Origin: Clostridia bacterium
Lineage (GTDB): Bacteria > Bacillota > Clostridia > Lachnospirales > JAOARL01
NCBI GenBank assembly: GCA_025210555.1
Contig: JAOARL010000005.1
Coordinates: 1 to 55,670, forward strand
Length of the DNA stretch: 55,670 nucleotides
Direction of reading: 5' to 3'
Shown here in pieces: positions 16,333-25,069 of this stretch; positions within the stretch are counted from its first letter, which is position 1; every line of letters begins with the position of its first letter. A model generated the notes under the pieces. That model made no database searches. It had not been told where the DNA came from and worked only from the letters and a program-made list of their open reading frames with translations. The translations under genes and the position numbers were made by a program.

Positions 16333-17727
16333 ATGAATAATAAAAATAAAGCTACATTTTTAGATGCATTAGTTCCTATAATATTTTTAATAGTAAGTTT
16401 AACATATGCTATTATGATTTTAGATGTTAGTCCACATATACCACTATTTACATCAGCTATGGTTGCAACTCTTATTGGTATATTTAGATTAAAATTTAAA
16501 TGGTCTGAAATAGAAGAGGGGATAGTTGAAACTATAAAGATGTCAATGTCAGCTATTATAATACTTATGATTATAGGGATGGTAATAGGTACATGGATTT
16601 TAGCGGGAATAGTTCCAACGATGATATATTATGGACTTAATATATTATCGCCACATATATTTTTGATAGCAACAGTTTTAATATGCTCAATAGTTTCACT
16701 TGCAACTGGTAGTTCTTGGACAACAGTTGGAACGGTCGGTATAGCTCTTATAGGAGTAGGTACAAGCTTAGGAATACCTATCGAAATAATAGGTGGAGCT
16801 ATAATATCTGGATCTTATTTCGGAGATAAGATGTCACCACTTTCAGATACAACTAATCTTGCACCAGCTATGGCTGGGTCAAATTTATTTGATCATATAA
16901 GACATATGGCATATACAACAGTACCAAGTTATATAATAACACTTATATTATTTGGAGTAATTGGATTTAATTATGTTGGAAATGATATAAATAGCGAAAG
17001 TTTAAATGTTATACTGAATGGATTAATATCAAACTTTAATATATCTCCAATTCTTTTATTAGCACCAGCACTAGTAATATTAATAGTTATTAAAAGAATA
17101 CCTGCAATACCTGGACTTTTTTCAGGTGTAGTTATTGGTGGAGCTTTTGCATTTATATTCCAAGGTAGTGATATTGGCAATATTGTTAATGCTGCTCATA
17201 GTGGGTACACTACAGTAACAAATATTACAATTTTAGATGAACTTTTAATAAGAGGTGGATTATCTAGCATGATGGGAACCGTTTCTTTAATACTATGTGC
17301 TATGACTTTTGGTGGAGTTATGGAAAAAACTGGAATGCTTAGAGCTGTTGCAGAAAAGATTCTTAAATTTGCAACTAATACAGGTAATTTAGTTCTATCT
17401 ACCATACTCACTTCAATTGCTATGAATATGGTAGCGGGAGACCAATATCTTGCAATTGTAATACCAGGTAGAATGTTTAAAGATGCTTATGCAGATCATA
17501 ACTTAGATCCTAAAAATTTATCAAGAGTTTTAGAGGATTCAGCTACTTTAACATCGCCACTTATTCCTTGGAATACTTGTGGTGCATTTATGATAACAAC
17601 TTTAGGTCTAGCACCATTTACCTATATACCATATTGTTTCTTAAATATATTAAACCCTATAATTTCAATAATATATGGATATACAGGATTTAGTATGAAA
17701 AGTTTAAATATTGAAACAGATATGTAA
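16333..17727 (+). CDS. NhaC-family Na+/H+ antiporter
   Basis: The 464-residue protein has about twelve membrane segments and NhaC-family motifs: S-D-T-T-N-L-A-P-A-M-A-G, G-S-Y-F-G-D-K-M-S-P-L and, near the C-terminus, T-S-P-L-I-P-W-N-T-C-G-A-F. Members exchange sodium for protons or, in the MleN branch, couple malate and lactate exchange to ions; which applies here is not decidable. It is last in the run that starts with rluD and the EamA gene. No clear terminator follows, and a 112-base A+T-rich gap separates it from the next gene. Confidence 0.92.
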   Translation: MNNKNKATFLDALVPIIFLIVSLTYAIMILDVSPHIPLFTSAMVATLIGIFRLKFKWSEIEEGIVETIKMSMSAIIILMIIGMVIGTWILAGIVPTMIYYGLNILSPHIFLIATVLICSIVSLATGSSWTTVGTVGIALIGVGTSLGIPIEIIGGAIISGSYFGDKMSPLSDTTNLAPAMAGSNLFDHIRHMAYTTVPSYIITLILFGVIGFNYVGNDINSESLNVILNGLISNFNISPILLLAPALVILIVIKRIPAIPGLFSGVVIGGAFAFIFQGSDIGNIVNAAHSGYTTVTNITILDELLIRGGLSSMMGTVSLILCAMTFGGVMEKTGMLRAVAEKILKFATNTGNLVLSTILTSIAMNMVAGDQYLAIVIPGRMFKDAYADHNLDPKNLSRVLEDSATLTSPLIPWNTCGAFMITTLGLAPFTYIPYCFLNILNPIISIIYGYTGFSMKSLNIETDM

Positions 17728-17839
17728 TATTTAATTAATAATAGTTATTTATATATACATATTTTTTATATAGCCAATTAATATTTATAGCTTATACTAG
17801 CTTTATACTAAAAATAATGCTAGGAAGGGTTAAATATTT

Positions 17840-18256
17840 ATGGATACAACAATTATAGAAAATATGGATCAAGAAACAAGAAATAATTTTGAAAAAGATT
17901 ATTCAATAGCTGAAACAAAGGATTATAAGAAGATTTTTATTGGTGTAGGAACTTCAATATTAATAGGATGTTTAGCTTCAAAGTTTGCACCTGAATATAT
18001 AAGTTGGCTAGAAAGTACGGAACCACTTATAATTGGATTAGGTTCAGGTTCAGCAACTGAGTTTGCTAATTTATTAGCAACTGGAAGTAATAATAATAGA
18101 AAAACTGTAATAGAAAAATACAATATTTCTAGAGAAGAAGCTCATCAGTACTTTCATCCAATGCCTTATGAAGAAGATGTTGAAAAAGAAGAACAAAGTA
18201 TTAAGCAAAGTGATGCTAACTTAAATATTAATAAAAATTTAGCTTTTGAAAAATAA
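17840..18256 (+). CDS. Unknown small protein with a hydrophobic centre, 138 aa
   Basis: The N-terminal 30 residues are acidic and polar. Residues 31-46 are hydrophobic (I-F-I-G-V-G-T-S-I-L-I-G-C-L-A) and a second Gly/Ser-rich hydrophobic stretch lies near 62-80, so it may cross the membrane twice or form a helical hairpin. The C-terminal 50 residues are highly charged. No family is recognised. AGGAAGGG lies ten bases before the ATG. The asnS T-box promoter starts immediately after its stop codon. Confidence 0.65.
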   Translation: MDTTIIENMDQETRNNFEKDYSIAETKDYKKIFIGVGTSILIGCLASKFAPEYISWLESTEPLIIGLGSGSATEFANLLATGSNNNRKTVIEKYNISREEAHQYFHPMPYEEDVEKEEQSIKQSDANLNINKNLAFEK

Positions 18257-18257
18257 T

Positions 18258-18286
18258 TTGACATTTAATAAGTTCTGTTATATTAT
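18258..18286 (+). promoter_or_regulatory. Promoter of the asnS T-box transcript
   Basis: TTGACA (18258-18263), a 17-base spacer and TATTAT (18281-18286) sit just upstream of the T-box leader. Confidence 0.75.
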
Positions 18287-18293
18287 TACATAA

Positions 18294-18526
18294 ATTGTTA
18301 AAAGCAGAGATTAGGATAGTAATTATAAATTAAAGCTAAAGCGAGCTAGGGATAGTGTAAGCCTGGTAGTGGTTTTATAATGAAGTAACACCTAGGAGCA
18401 TTTATTCTGAAGTAGTAGTAGGAATAAACGGGTAAGTCCGTTAAAGCTATTAAATTAAGTAATAAATTTAGGTGGTACCGCGTATATACTCTTACGCCCT
18501 ATGATATAGGGAGTAGGAGTTTTTTA
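18294..18526 (+). ncRNA. T-box leader, asparagine specifier
   Basis: The leader before asnS shows the T-box sequence AGGTGGTACCGCG at 18470-18482; its TGGT should pair with the CCA end of uncharged tRNA. Stem I contains GCGAGC and the AGGGATAGTGTAAGCCTGGTA block. The probable specifier is AAC at 18387-18389 in GAAGTAACACC, an asparagine codon, which agrees with the downstream gene. A terminator hairpin (18488-18520) with a T tract ends it. Known mechanism: uncharged tRNA-Asn stabilises the antiterminator and turns asnS on. Confidence 0.92.
18488..18526 (+). terminator. T-box terminator hairpin
   Basis: ACTCTTAC-CCCTAT pairs with ATAGGG-GTAGGAGT (one mismatch, one G-U pair) and six T follow. 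Its left part is adjacent to the T-box sequence that forms the competing antiterminator. Confidence 0.88.
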
Positions 18527-18552
18527 TTTATAAAATTTTAGGAGGTAACAAG

Positions 18553-19944
18553 ATGAAATTAACAACAGTTAGAAGTATTTACAAGGATTATGGTAAATAT
18601 GTAAACCAAGAAATCAGCATTGCTGGTTGGATTAGAAGTGTAAGAGCATCTAATAAATTTGGGTTCATGGAAATAAATGATGGGAGTTTCTTTTCAAATA
18701 TACAAGTAGTATTTAATGAAGATTTAGCAAATTTTGATGATTTATCAAAGCTTACTATAAGCTCATCTGTAACTGTAGTTGGGACTTTAGTTGCAACGCC
18801 AGATGCAAAACAAGATTTTGAAATTCAAGCAAAAGAAGTAATAGTAGAAGGTATCGCAGATAGCTCATACCCATTACAAAAGAAAAGACATACATTTGAG
18901 TATTTAAGAACAATTGCTCACTTAAGACCAAGAAGTAATACATTCTCAGCAGTATTTAGAGTTAGATCTTTAGCTGCTTATGCAATTCATAAGTTTTTTA
19001 ACGAAAAAGATTTTGTACATGTGCATACTCCAATGATTACAGGAAGTGACTGTGAAGGCGCAGGAGAAATGTTTAGACTTACAACTCTAGATTTAACGGA
19101 TGTTCCTTTAACTGAAGATGGTAAGGTTGATGTTTCTAAAGACTTCTTTAAAAAAGAAACTAACTTAACAGTTAGTGGGCAATTATCAGCTGAAACATAC
19201 AGTCATGCATTTAGAGATGTTTATACTTTTGGACCTACATTTAGAGCTGAAAACTCAAATACACCAAGACATGCTGCAGAGTTCTGGATGATGGAACCTG
19301 AGATGTCATTCTGTGATTTAGAAGGTAATATGGACAATGCAGAAGAAATGATTAAGTATGTTACAAAGTATGTAATGGATAATGCTCCTGAAGAATTAGA
19401 GTTCTTCAATAAGTTCATTGACAAAACATTACTTGAGAGATTAAACAATCTTGTAAATAGTGAATTCGGAAGAGTTACTTATACAGAAGCAATTGAAATA
19501 TTAAAAGCTTCTGGAAAAGAATTTGAATATCCAGTAGAGTGGGGTATTGATTTACAAACAGAACATGAAAGATTCTTAGCTGAAGAGCATTTTAAAAGAC
19601 CAGTGTTTGTTACTAACTATCCAAAAGAAATCAAAGCTTTCTATATGAGACTTGATGAAGATAGTAAGACAGTTGCAGCAATGGACCTTTTAGCACCAGG
19701 AATTGGAGAAATGATTGGTGGAAGTCAAAGGGAAGAGAGACTAGATGTCTTAGAATCTAGAATTAAAGAATTAGGATTAAATGAAGAAGATTACTGGTGG
19801 TACTTAGATCTTAGAAAATTTGGTACAGTTAAGCATTCAGGATATGGATTAGGGTTTGCTAGACTTGTTAGATATTTAACAGGTATGGAAAATATAAGAG
19901 ACGTAATACCATTCCCAAGAACTACTGGTAGCGCAGAATTTTAA
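18553..19944 (+). CDS. asnS: Asparaginyl-tRNA synthetase
   Basis: This class II synthetase charges tRNA-Asn. The 463-residue protein has the N-terminal OB-fold anticodon-binding domain (about 1-110), motif 2 with [15 protein letters not shown], where the asparagine-specific reading replaces the aspartate form, and motif 3 in [11 protein letters not shown]. It ends [12 protein letters not shown], typical for AsnS. The T-box with an AAC specifier supports the identity. Confidence 0.97.
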   Translation: MKLTTVRSIYKDYGKYVNQEISIAGWIRSVRASNKFGFMEINDGSFFSNIQVVFNEDLANFDDLSKLTISSSVTVVGTLVATPDAKQDFEIQAKEVIVEGIADSSYPLQKKRHTFEYLRTIAHLRPRSNTFSAVFRVRSLAAYAIHKFFNEKDFVHVHTPMITGSDCEGAGEMFRLTTLDLTDVPLTEDGKVDVSKDFFKKETNLTVSGQLSAETYSHAFRDVYTFGPTFRAENSNTPRHAAEFWMMEPEMSFCDLEGNMDNAEEMIKYVTKYVMDNAPEELEFFNKFIDKTLLERLNNLVNSEFGRVTYTEAIEILKASGKEFEYPVEWGIDLQTEHERFLAEEHFKRPVFVTNYPKEIKAFYMRLDEDSKTVAAMDLLAPGIGEMIGGSQREERLDVLESRIKELGLNEEDYWWYLDLRKFGTVKHSGYGLGFARLVRYLTGMENIRDVIPFPRTTGSAEF

Positions 19945-19948
19945 TATT

Positions 19949-19971
19949 AGTCACCTTAGGGTGACTTTTTT
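19949..19971 (+). terminator. Terminator after asnS
   Basis: AGTCACC and GGTGACT form a seven-pair stem with a short loop and six T. Confidence 0.85.
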
Positions 19972-20027
19972 ATTGTTATAATAATTATTTAATGGTAAAA
20001 TTATTTTATTGAGTTTGGAGGGAAAAC

Positions 20028-21167
20028 ATGAATAAAATTTTAATAGTACTTATGTCGCTTATAGGTTTTTCGTTTGGAATGTTAGCATTTGAAGATTCTA
20101 TTATTGATATATCTAGAGAACTAATGAATTACAAGAATTTAGCAATCTTTACTGCAGTATTTGCCTTTAGTGAAATACTTGCTAACTTCTTCAATATACA
20201 TATATTAAAGTACAAGTTTAATCCAAAGAAAGTTAGTATCTACACTCTGATTCTAAGTGCAATTTTCTTAGTATTTTCTATTTTTGTAGAGAAAAATATA
20301 TATTCATATTTAGCAATTTTAATAATTGTTACTTTTCTTCTTGAATTTTATTCAATGTATACGTACCAGATTATTAATTATTCGATTAGCAAAAAAAATT
20401 TTCCAACAGTTGATATTATAAGAATTACAACGTTTAAAGTGCTTTTTGCTCTTGGAATTTTTGCAAATTCTTGGCTTTCAACTTTTGCCAATACAAAATT
20501 TTTAATAAGTGGAATTGCAATTTTTTTTATATTATTAAATTGTATTATAATCAGTAAAATAAGCCTTAGAGACAATGAAAGTTCAAATGAAAAAAGTAAA
20601 GTAATTAAATCTCGTGATCTTTTTAAAAACAAATCATTTTGTATACAATTTATAGTTAAGTTTTTTGAAAATGTAGCATTTTTTTCATATATTGTCATTG
20701 CCATGAGAGAAGCTAATATTGAGACTGCTATAATGCTAAAAGGAGTGGCAAAGCTTTCAATTTCGATTAGTTATATAATTGTTATTTATTTAGTAATGAA
20801 GAACTATATTATGAAATCAGCTCTGTATTTTAGAATTATATTTCTTGTTTTTATGACTTTAGCTATATTATATAAAGACCCTTATCTAACTTACGTATTT
20901 TTTGCTGTATTTGGTATAGCTAAATCTGCTGCTAATGCATCACATACTTATAAAATAAATGAGTATCTTTATAATGAATCTAAAACAGAAGCTATAACTA
21001 TACTGAATATAACTATTAAAATATCTAAATTACTGATTTTACCATTATTATTAACTTTAAATGCAAATTTAGTATCATTAATATTAATTACATCCATGAT
21101 AATTGCAATAATTGGAAATATTATAATGGTTACTAAACAAAAAGATACTTTGCAAATTTTAGAATAA
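20028..21167 (+). CDS. MFS-like multi-pass transporter
   Basis: The 379-residue protein has about eleven or twelve membrane helices with a central polar loop (about residues 180-200), the layout of a major facilitator. I cannot see a strong family motif such as the A-motif between helices 2 and 3, so the substrate is unknown and the assignment rests on topology. GGAGG precedes the ATG. The EamA-like gene follows 19 bases later, so they are probably co-transcribed. Confidence 0.65.
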   Translation: MNKILIVLMSLIGFSFGMLAFEDSIIDISRELMNYKNLAIFTAVFAFSEILANFFNIHILKYKFNPKKVSIYTLILSAIFLVFSIFVEKNIYSYLAILIIVTFLLEFYSMYTYQIINYSISKKNFPTVDIIRITTFKVLFALGIFANSWLSTFANTKFLISGIAIFFILLNCIIISKISLRDNESSNEKSKVIKSRDLFKNKSFCIQFIVKFFENVAFFSYIVIAMREANIETAIMLKGVAKLSISISYIIVIYLVMKNYIMKSALYFRIIFLVFMTLAILYKDPYLTYVFFAVFGIAKSAANASHTYKINEYLYNESKTEAITILNITIKISKLLILPLLLTLNANLVSLILITSMIIAIIGNIIMVTKQKDTLQILE

Positions 21168-21186
21168 AACAATACTAGGAGGAAAT

Positions 21187-22041
21187 ATGTACTTAATCGG
21201 AGCAATGTTTTCATTTCTTGCAGTACTTATGTATATTGGAGAAATGGAAATAACTAAAAAATTATTTGAAAAAATTGAAGTTGAAAACCATTTAGTAACA
21301 AAATTATTAATAACCATGCCAATACTTATAGCATTAGTTTTTATTGAACCCAAACTATTGTTAGCAGGATTAGTACCTTGCATAATATATGGATTATGTG
21401 GACTTATAAAGATTCTTTTATTATTTTCAGCAGTTAATAAAGGGGATGTTTTAATAGCAGATACTACTGCTAAATTAACTCTGATTTTTGTTTTAATTAT
21501 AGACTTAAGCTTTGGTTTTATAACACTGGATTTCTTTAAATATGTAGCAATTGCAATTTTTATTTATGGTTTTTGTCTTGCAACAGATCTTATTGGAAAA
21601 CATCAAAGTATAGATTGGCACTCAGATAACTATAAGGCATTACTTATGGGAGTAGTTGCATCAATTTTTAGAGCGGGACAAGCTTATATTTTAAAATATA
21701 TTGTTATAAATTCTTTGGCATCAATAGTTGTTATAATGCTAATTAATAATATGGTTCAATTTTTAGTATTATATTTGCATAAAAGACCAAATGTTTTAGC
21801 ACCACTTAAAGGAAATATAAAAGCTTATATATTTATAGGTATATTTACAGCACTTATAACAGTTTTTAGAGGATATGCAATAAGTTTATCAAGTGCAACT
21901 TTAAATGAGCTTATAACGTCATCATCTGTTATATTAATAGTGCTGTTAGAAACTTTCTTTTATAAAAAGATTAAAACTAAATTAGAATATTTAGGCTCAG
22001 CTCTTATAGCCATGAGTTTAATCTACATTATTTTATACTAA
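21187..22041 (+). CDS. EamA/DMT-like transporter
   Basis: The protein (284 residues) has ten predicted helices in two halves. The C-terminal half ends I-T-S-S-S-V-I-L-I-V-L-L-E-T-F-F-Y-K-K-I-K, close to the EamA repeat end seen in the transporter at 14875, although the glutamate-glycine pair of typical members is modified. The substrate is unknown. It is sandwiched between another transporter and a membrane-anchored protein with near-zero spacing, suggesting a shared task. Confidence 0.8.
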   Translation: MYLIGAMFSFLAVLMYIGEMEITKKLFEKIEVENHLVTKLLITMPILIALVFIEPKLLLAGLVPCIIYGLCGLIKILLLFSAVNKGDVLIADTTAKLTLIFVLIIDLSFGFITLDFFKYVAIAIFIYGFCLATDLIGKHQSIDWHSDNYKALLMGVVASIFRAGQAYILKYIVINSLASIVVIMLINNMVQFLVLYLHKRPNVLAPLKGNIKAYIFIGIFTALITVFRGYAISLSSATLNELITSSSVILIVLLETFFYKKIKTKLEYLGSALIAMSLIYIILY

Positions 22042-22052
22042 AGGTGATAAGA

Positions 22053-23129
22053 ATGAATAAAAAAATAGGTATAATAGCAATTACTACACTAGTAATGATT
22101 GCTGTTAATTTAACACACTCTAACAATAAAACACTTAAAATTAAAAATGATAATGATCAAAGTTATAATTTGCCAAAAGTAATAGAACCCGGTATTCATG
22201 ATAGTTTTAACAACACTATTGCATTTACTTTTGGAGATTTAGTCTATTTTATAGACACTGTAACAAATGAAATTACATATGTTTATAAAGCTCCTAATGA
22301 AGACTGTAAATTAGTTGATATTTCTTTGGAAAATGGCATGTTTAACATTAAGTATTATGCTGAAGAAAAAGAAAATTTAATGACTTATAATGTTACATCA
22401 AAATTAGAAGAGCGCAGTATTGTTAGTAATGTTGAATTCAACAAACTTAAGTATAATAATATAGAATATGATTATAAATTTAATGGGAACTTTATTTCAT
22501 TATCTAGATTGAAATTATTGAAGAAAAAATTCTATATAGAACCAGGTATATATTTTGTAGAAGAGGGGAAAGTATACTTCTCAAAAACAGAGATACAAAG
22601 TTCTAAAAAAGTTGCTAAAGGTTCAGAAGGATTTGTTACCAAGCTAAACCAAGGATACTGGAAGATTGACAATATTGTAAAACACAATAAAAAAGAAGTA
22701 TTGTATGCAAATCTAGTGTCTAACACTTATATTGATAAATCGCTATATATTTATGATAAAACAAATGAATCTATATCTGATAAAATATACAGTCCGTTTA
22801 GTAGTTATATAGTTTCTGAGAATTTTGATTCAATTATAATAGTTCCCAATAGAAACAGAATTATTAATTTAGAATCGGACTTTACTTTATATTTAGATGA
22901 TGGATCTTATGAAAGTTATACTATAGATGTTGGCTTAGGGAATAGATATCCTATGGAAATATTAGATGAGAAAAGAAATGAATTTATAGGAGTAATTTCA
23001 AATAAATATTTCACTTTTAATTTTGAAAACAAAATTATTAATGAATTATATGATATAGAGTATAATGAAGACACTGTAGTTGAGTATGATGCAACTGGAA
23101 GGGTATCAGTTAATGGGAATCTTTACTAA
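22053..23129 (+). CDS. Membrane-anchored extracytoplasmic protein, unknown
   Basis: The 358-residue product starts with a signal-anchor (K-K-I-G-I-I-A-I-T-T-L-V-M-I-A-V) and lacks a lipobox cysteine. The outer part is rich in beta-strand patterns such as alternating Tyr/Val/Lys, perhaps a propeller-like fold. Its last 60 residues match those of the protein encoded at 23247 (D-E-K-x-N-E-[FL]-I and a final Y-D-x-x-G-x-[VI]-x-V-N-G-x-[IL]-Y). I chose ATG at 22053 because AAGGTGAT is well spaced before it. It follows the EamA-like gene by 11 bases, so it may serve that transporter. Confidence 0.75.
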   Translation: MNKKIGIIAITTLVMIAVNLTHSNNKTLKIKNDNDQSYNLPKVIEPGIHDSFNNTIAFTFGDLVYFIDTVTNEITYVYKAPNEDCKLVDISLENGMFNIKYYAEEKENLMTYNVTSKLEERSIVSNVEFNKLKYNNIEYDYKFNGNFISLSRLKLLKKKFYIEPGIYFVEEGKVYFSKTEIQSSKKVAKGSEGFVTKLNQGYWKIDNIVKHNKKEVLYANLVSNTYIDKSLYIYDKTNESISDKIYSPFSSYIVSENFDSIIIVPNRNRIINLESDFTLYLDDGSYESYTIDVGLGNRYPMEILDEKRNEFIGVISNKYFTFNFENKIINELYDIEYNEDTVVEYDATGRVSVNGNLY

Positions 23130-23152
23130 AACGCTTATATAGGCGTTTTTTT
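23128..23152 (+). terminator. Terminator after the anchored protein gene
   Basis: AAAACGC pairs with GCGTTTT over an eight-base loop and is followed by more T. Confidence 0.75.
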
Positions 23153-23168
23153 AATACAAATGTAACAA

Positions 23169-23197
23169 TTGTTAACTAAAATGAAATGGTATATAGT
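23169..23197 (+). promoter_or_regulatory. Promoter for the 129-residue anchored protein
   Basis: TTGTTA (23169-23174), a 17-base spacer and TATAGT (23192-23197) lie 50 bases before the start codon. Confidence 0.5.
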
Positions 23198-23246
23198 AGC
23201 AAATGGTTATATAATATAAACACTTAATAATGAAAGAGTGATTGTT

Positions 23247-23636
23247 ATGAAGAAACAAAACAAACTTACAATAATTTCTTTAGTAGCAATATTAATTTGC
23301 TATTTAGCTGTAAATAGATATCAAGACTTAGTAAAAACTAGCGTTAGCTTAAATGAAACTAGTTCATATAAAAAAGAAGTTATTTTAAATCATAAATTAA
23401 AAAAAGAAATTTTAGATATAGATTCTAATATTAAATTTACTAGTGCTGAATTAATTGATGAAAAAGAAAATGAGTTAATAATTAAATTGAAAACTGAAAA
23501 TGATGATATACAATATTATAAAATAAGCTTAGTTGACTATGAAGTAAATCAATTAAACATAAAATCAAATGAACTTAATATAATATCATATGATAAAAAT
23601 GGAAAAATTAAGGTTAATGGAAAAATCTATGGATAA
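23247..23636 (+). CDS. Small membrane-anchored protein, related to the upstream one
   Basis: This 129-residue protein has one N-terminal membrane helix (about 7-22) and a charged extracytoplasmic domain. Its final 60 residues resemble the end of the 358-residue protein encoded upstream, including the closing Y-D-K-N-G-K-I-K-V-N-G-K-I-Y. It therefore looks like a reduced paralogue made of anchor plus tail domain. The ATG at 23247 is preferred over a GTG three codons before it because the AAAGAG site suits it. It has its own promoter and terminator. Confidence 0.72.
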   Translation: MKKQNKLTIISLVAILICYLAVNRYQDLVKTSVSLNETSSYKKEVILNHKLKKEILDIDSNIKFTSAELIDEKENELIIKLKTENDDIQYYKISLVDYEVNQLNIKSNELNIISYDKNGKIKVNGKIYG

Positions 23637-23685
23637 TAGCATAACAACGAGAAATCTAAAGGTGTTATAACATCAGAAAAAAATA

Positions 23686-23723
23686 AAAACGGCTTAGAAC
23701 GCAAATAAATGAGCCGTTTTTTT
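23686..23723 (+). terminator. Terminator 50 bases after the small anchored protein gene
   Basis: AAAACGGCT pairs with AGCCGTTTT across 17 bases and three further T follow. A 10-bp palindrome TGTTATAACA lies just before it at 23663-23672. Confidence 0.75.
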
Positions 23724-23979
23724 GGTGTTTAATTGCACATATTGGTTGTAACTGGTAGATATAAGTTAGATAAGTTTTTTACAAAAAATGATTAAAAACA
23801 AAATCAAAAAAACAAATAATTGCATAAACCTTAAGAAATGATCTAATAACAAAAGCTTATTAATTATTTGTTTTATATAAAATAAAGAAATAGGTTAGAT
23901 AGTTGTATTATATAATGTAGGAATGTGTGCAATGTTAATCAAAAACAACTATTCGCAAAATGCATCTTTAACGAACAAA
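23724..23979. other. Gene-free A+T-rich gap
   Basis: No credible coding frame is seen on either strand. Apart from the inverted repeat at 23809-23874 there is only a possible -10 box (TATAAT near 23911) on the + strand with no gene after it. The gap separates the + strand transporter cluster from the minus strand GNAT gene. Confidence 0.5.
23809..23874 (-). repeat. 13-bp perfect inverted repeat, possible long-loop terminator
   Basis: AAAACAAATAATT (23809-23821) is repeated in perfect inverted form at 23862-23874 with a 40-base spacer. Read on the minus strand it is followed at once by a T-rich run, so it could end the GNAT transcript about 110 bases after its stop. It could equally be the 3' end of a small RNA. 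Confidence 0.45.
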
Positions 23980-24465
23980 TCAAACTAATTTATTTGTTAA
24001 TCCTATAAGAGTCTTGCCATCGTCATCTTTAACAACTTCTGATATAATCTTAAATCCTGCTTTTAAATGAGCTTTTATACTTACTTCATTAATATCAGGA
24101 TTTATATATACTGCAGAAACACATTTGAAATTTTCTTTTGCAAAATTAAGAAGTTCTAATGCATAGCCATTTCTAAAATGATCTGGATGAATACCAAGCC
24201 CACTTATATATTTATAACCTTTACAGTAGTCAATTAAACTTTTAGCAACATTCTTGCTGCAAATCTCGTCTTCAATACAGATGTATCCAGTAACTTTTGA
24301 ATTTTTGTCTTCATATACATAGATGTATTCTATATCCTCTTTAAGATCTTCTTCACTATATGCACCATAGAAAAATCCGTTTTCCTTATTTTCCAGTAGC
24401 ATTATTCTATTTTCTATTTCTAATATTGATTTAACGTCGTTTTTGTTTGCTTTTCTAATACTCAT
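23980..24465 (-). CDS. GNAT-family N-acetyltransferase
   Basis: This 161-residue enzyme transfers acetyl groups from acetyl-CoA to an amine. Motif A is clear: G-L-G-I-H-P-D-H-F-R-N-G-Y-A-L-E-L-L, with R-N-G-Y-A as the pyrophosphate-binding loop. Motif B with a late asparagine (N-P-D-I-N-E-V-S-I-K-A-H-L-K-A-G-F) resembles RimI-type enzymes. The target is unknown. It is transcribed after the two small membrane protein genes but a terminator separates them, so it is likely an independent unit. Confidence 0.88.
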   Translation of the reverse strand: MSIRKANKNDVKSILEIENRIMLLENKENGFFYGAYSEEDLKEDIEYIYVYEDKNSKVTGYICIEDEICSKNVAKSLIDYCKGYKYISGLGIHPDHFRNGYALELLNFAKENFKCVSAVYINPDINEVSIKAHLKAGFKIISEVVKDDDGKTLIGLTNKLV

Positions 24466-24494
24466 TTTAATATACCCTCTTCCTTTAAATTGTA

Positions 24495-24537
24495 TAAAAA
24501 AATAGACTTGCCACTACTTTTGAGGCAAGCTATTTAT
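24495..24537 (-). terminator. Terminator after the small membrane protein pair
   Basis: On the minus strand TTGCC pairs with GGCAA, extended by ATAG and CTAT, and seven T follow. The stem overlaps the last codons of the 66-residue protein gene. Confidence 0.75.
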
Positions 24538-24714
24538 AAATGCTGCAATGTTGTCATAAAACATAACTATGATAGATATTATAATAGTAAATAACATATA
24601 TATCTCCAAGTTTAAATTCCCAAATGTAGCTTTTAAAGTTCTTACGATTATAAATACAACTCCAAATATAAGCACAACAGCTGGTAGTAGTCCTAAAGTA
24701 ATACTTAAATCCAT
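24514..24714 (-). CDS. Small two-helix membrane protein, 66 aa
   Basis: Two hydrophobic helices (about 5-27 and 37-58) are joined by a short polar loop. The end D-N-I-A-A-F-I-N-S-L-P matches D-N-F-L-N-F-I-T-S-L-G of the next protein, so the two are probably paralogues. The size and topology recall holins, but no lysis gene is near and no family is recognised. GGAG precedes the start. It lies 27 bases after its sister gene. Confidence 0.65.
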   Translation of the reverse strand: MDLSITLGLLPAVVLIFGVVFIIVRTLKATFGNLNLEIYMLFTIIISIIVMFYDNIAAFINSLPQK

Positions 24715-24741
24715 GATTAATAACTCCTTTAATTTTTAATA

Positions 24742-24936
24742 TTAGCCTAAACTAGTTATGAAATTTAAAAAATTGTCATTTGTTAATAGGAAAAATGCCG
24801 CAATTAATATAAGTATAAACAATCCTAGTTTTGATTCAATTCTAGATAAGAAATGAATTAAAAATGGGATTAAGATTATACCTGCAACAGTTACTATAAC
24901 AATGTTGAACGTAACTTGATTTACAAAATCAGTCAT
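24742..24936 (-). CDS. Small two-helix membrane protein, 64 aa
   Basis: This is the first gene of the pair. It has hydrophobic helices at about 10-30 and 38-56 and the same D-N-x-x-x-F-I-x-S-L tail as its partner. Function is unknown; paired small membrane proteins of equal length often act as hetero-oligomers, which is only an analogy here. A GAAGGTG ribosome site lies before the ATG. Confidence 0.65.
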   Translation of the reverse strand: MTDFVNQVTFNIVIVTVAGIILIPFLIHFLSRIESKLGLFILILIAAFFLLTNDNFLNFITSLG

Positions 24937-25069
24937 ATTATCACCTTCTTATGTTTCTTCCTAATTTAATTATATCAAATGCTGTATTCATATTCAATTG
25001 TATATTGATTGTAATTGTTTTAAATTCTAAAAGATGTTATAATCGTAATACTGAATGGAGGTAGATAAT

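Noticed and set aside
24514-24936. Holin pair of a prophage
   Set aside because: No endolysin, portal, capsid or tail genes lie nearby.
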